This document shows, one piece after another, positions 63,514 to 64,000 of a stretch of 64,000 nucleotides of DNA. The stretch spans positions 248,001 to 312,000 of the forward strand of contig NZ_FRBS01000002.1 of assembly GCF_900142675.1 (NCBI RefSeq), read 5' to 3'. Each line of letters starts with the position of its first letter. Position 1 is the first letter of the stretch. This DNA comes from Shouchella rhizosphaerae. Its GTDB lineage: Bacteria > Bacillota > Bacilli > Bacillales > Bacillaceae_D. A program made the translations under genes and the position numbers. The notes under the pieces were generated by a model. That model ran no database searches. It was not told where the DNA came from and saw nothing but the letters and a program-made list of their open reading frames with translations.

Positions 63514-64000
63514 TTGCCGTTTTTTTTACATAAGAAAAAGAAACAGCCGACATTTCCTGTACTAACTACTCTTGCGGAAGTTCTGCAAGCGGCAAAGCAA
63601 TCAAGCGATTTTGTGGAACAAGTGGAAGCAAGTAAGGATAGGGAGCCGATTCATGTCTACTATTATCAATCTTTAATAGACATGGAGCGCATTGCCCCAA
63701 ATGTGCTTCATCCCCTTAAACAAGTCGACGGCATTTCCAACAAAGCATTAAAAGAAGCATTGTATAGCGCCGAGGTGGAACAGCTTGAGGACGCAATGGA
63801 AATAGAAAAGCGGCTATTAAAAGGGAGCGTACTTATTTCTTTTAAGGAAAAGGGAGCATGGCAAAACTGGTTAGTTGATTTGGCTTACATGAAAGGCCGG
63901 GAAATGAATGTCCCTGAAATAGAATTCAGTGTATTTGGCTCGAAGGAATCATTTATTGAAGCAGTGGAAACGAATCTAGCGTTGCTGCGCAAAAGAATCC
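63514..64000 (+). CDS. GerA-family spore germination receptor subunit A (5' part)
   Basis: The open frame runs to the window end; 162 residues are visible. The start is TTG after AAGGGGG. The N-terminus is basic and hydrophilic, a cytoplasmic domain as in GerAA. The last part visible, ESFIEAVETNLALLRKRI, matches the conserved segment that precedes the rest of the GerA N-terminal domain. Subunit A detects germinants in the spore inner membrane with B and C subunits, which may lie beyond the window. The receptor type (GerA, GerB, GerK) cannot be decided from this part. Confidence 0.8.
   Translation, partial: MPFFLHKKKKQPTFPVLTTLAEVLQAAKQSSDFVEQVEASKDREPIHVYYYQSLIDMERIAPNVLHPLKQVDGISNKALKEALYSAEVEQLEDAMEIEKRLLKGSVLISFKEKGAWQNWLVDLAYMKGREMNVPEIEFSVFGSKESFIEAVETNLALLRKRI

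Overview
This window looks like a chromosomal segment of a low-to-mid GC, endospore-forming, flagellated Bacillaceae, most likely an alkaliphile of the Bacillus clausii / Shouchella type. The evidence is threefold. Gene order follows the Bacillus subtilis segment from ywhD to flhP almost gene for gene, by my recollection of that genome. Sporulation genes are abundant (spo0F, spoIIR, spoIID, spoIIQ, spoIIID, a GerA-type germinant receptor, a YhcN-like lipoprotein). The ATP synthase carries alkaliphile signatures: an atpZ-atpI pair, Lys180 in subunit a, and P51xxE54xxP57 in subunit c. No rRNA, tRNA, CRISPR array, prophage or insertion sequence was recognised. Non-ATG starts (GTG and TTG) are common.

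Layout. 1-12 kb: a sortase-type surface protein, ywhD, oligoendopeptidase F, an acetyltransferase, a class A penicillin-binding protein, the polyamine genes speE-speB, ywiB, argS and a DUF456 membrane protein. 12-19.5 kb: a cardiolipin-synthase-like gene, then a fatty-acid degradation operon (fadF, mmgA, mmgB, mmgC, a TetR regulator) behind a FadR-like operator. 19.7-30 kb: rpoE, pyrG with a probable CTP-sensing attenuator, ywjG, spo0F, fbaA, tal, murAB, glpX, rho, a zinc-free type L31 and tdk. 30-43.5 kb: a sporulation-type lipoprotein, CoA-disulfide reductase, prfA-prmC, spoIIR, ywlB, ywlC, an RraB-domain protein, mntP, ywlE, a chemoreceptor, rpiB, ywlG, glyA and upp. 43.5-54 kb: an acetyltransferase, the secreted protease Vpr and the complete atpZIBEFHAGDC operon. 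54-64 kb: ywzB, ywmB, murAA, spoIID, spoIIQ, a guanidine-I riboswitch with a ykkC/ykkD exporter pair, spoIIID, mbl, flhO, flhP, an EpuA-like protein and the start of a GerA-family receptor gene.

Most protein-coding content is conserved core genome. The more unusual signals are regulatory or structural: two clusters of DnaA boxes (at ywlC and upstream of vpr), ribosome-site-occluding hairpins before spoIIID and spoIIR, a dispersed intergenic repeat that abuts terminator-like hairpins, a c-subunit motif (GxAxGxA) intermediate between alkaliphile and neutralophile forms, a UAG-terminated mini-ORF overlapping the start of prfA, and two palindromic operators in the fatty-acid operon. I did not find a wholly new multi-gene system.
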